NCBI RefSeq assembly: GCF_014287675.1 | Contig: NZ_JACOPQ010000019.1 | Span: 6,149-70,148, forward strand | Source of the DNA: Lawsonibacter faecis | GTDB taxonomy: Bacteria > Bacillota > Clostridia > Oscillospirales > Oscillospiraceae | Direction: 5' to 3' | DNA: 64,000 nt | Position numbers and translations under genes: made by a program | The notes under the pieces: generated by a model | What the model was told of the DNA's origin: nothing | The model's input: the letters and a program-made list of their open reading frames with translations, nothing else | Database searches by the model: none | Shown here: positions 63,862 to 64,000 of the stretch, piece by piece | How positions within the stretch are numbered: position 1 is the stretch's first letter | How the letters are laid out: each line of letters opens with the position of its first letter

Positions 63862-64000
63862 TTATGAGGAGAGGTGGCGCGCAAGCGGCGCCTCTCCCGT
63901 TTTTATTTGGATACGCTCATAGTTATAAAAGTGAATAAACTCGGCAATCGCATGGTTGGCCTCTTCAAAGGTGTCCGGCTTATGCCTGTAAATACACTCG
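63862..64000 (-). mobile_element. 3' end of an IS3-family transposase gene (continues past the window)
   Basis: Reading from the window edge on the minus strand: RHKPDTFEEANHAIAEFIHF, then YNYERIQIKTGEAPLARHLSS and TAA (63862-63864). The F-x-H-F-Y-N-Y-E-R segment is the end of the integrase core of IS3-type OrfB transposases. Only about 46 codons are inside the window, so the IS ends and intactness cannot be judged. Confidence 0.75.
63868..63906 (+). terminator. Terminator overlapping the transposase 3' end
   Basis: GGAGAGG..GCGC..GCGGCGCCTCTCC with CGTTTTTATTT after it on the plus strand. It would end transcription coming from the SLH gene. 63774-63861 holds no other feature I can support. 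Confidence 0.65.

Overview
The window looks like chromosomal DNA of a high-GC, low-oxygen gut Firmicute of the Oscillospiraceae type (Flavonifractor / Lawsonibacter / Intestinimonas-like). The reasons are AGGAGG ribosome-binding sites, sigma-A promoters with 17-bp spacers, an SLH-anchored surface protein, the anaerobic (early cobalt insertion) B12 pathway, an orphan MsmK-type sugar ATPase, and a pyrophosphate-driven cation pump beside Trk genes. This is inferred from gene content, not from a marker gene.

Layout. 1-5.3 kb: partial and decayed genes, ribonuclease Z, an orphan V-ATPase-c-like proteolipid, tRNA-Leu(CAA) with hairpin repeats behind it, a MATE exporter and a cytidylate-kinase-like protein. 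5.6-9.9 kb: a beta-hydroxyacid dehydrogenase, an Fpg-like protein without the catalytic proline, and fhs behind a ZTP riboswitch. 9.9-14.7 kb: a cyclic-di-GMP pair (degenerate GGDEF with intact EAL, and a two-SBP-domain PAS-GGDEF cyclase). 15-17.5 kb: MsmK-like ATPase and an XRE regulator. 17.6-41.5 kb: one unidirectional minus-strand block of 23 genes behind a cobalamin riboswitch, running from glutamyl-tRNA reductase through uroporphyrinogen III, sirohydrochlorin and the corrin ring to the nucleotide loop. No corrinoid adenosyltransferase or cobalt importer is seen. 41.5-50.4 kb: deoC, HPr, an FprA flavoprotein, a nucleoside phosphorylase, trkA-trkH and a membrane pyrophosphatase. 50.5-56.2 kb: cdd, a DUF2871 protein, a TetR-controlled MFS group, a DUF378 protein and a YtrAB-like GntR/ABC operon. 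56.3-59.8 kb: csoR-copA copper homeostasis with an unusual tandem duplication of the copA start. 60.1-63.8 kb: an SLH surface protein of mosaic composition. End: the 3' part of an IS3-family transposase.

The most unusual signal is a dispersed four-hairpin repeat at 2764-3049 (two copies), 7746-7932 and 56821-57179 (two copies). Short linkers (CAAGCG, CTTGA, AGATnAAAT) are conserved, while the stems differ between copies but stay self-complementary. At fhs and copA the repeat lies between long direct duplications of the host gene end (81 bp and 59 bp). In copA this gives two 70-codon decoy ORFs joined to each other and to the full gene by ATGA stop/start overlaps. Other notable points are a 37-residue tandem repeat in the CbiA interdomain linker, a HemA-precorrin-2 dehydrogenase fusion, and an internal ribosome-binding site in copA that could make free CopZ.
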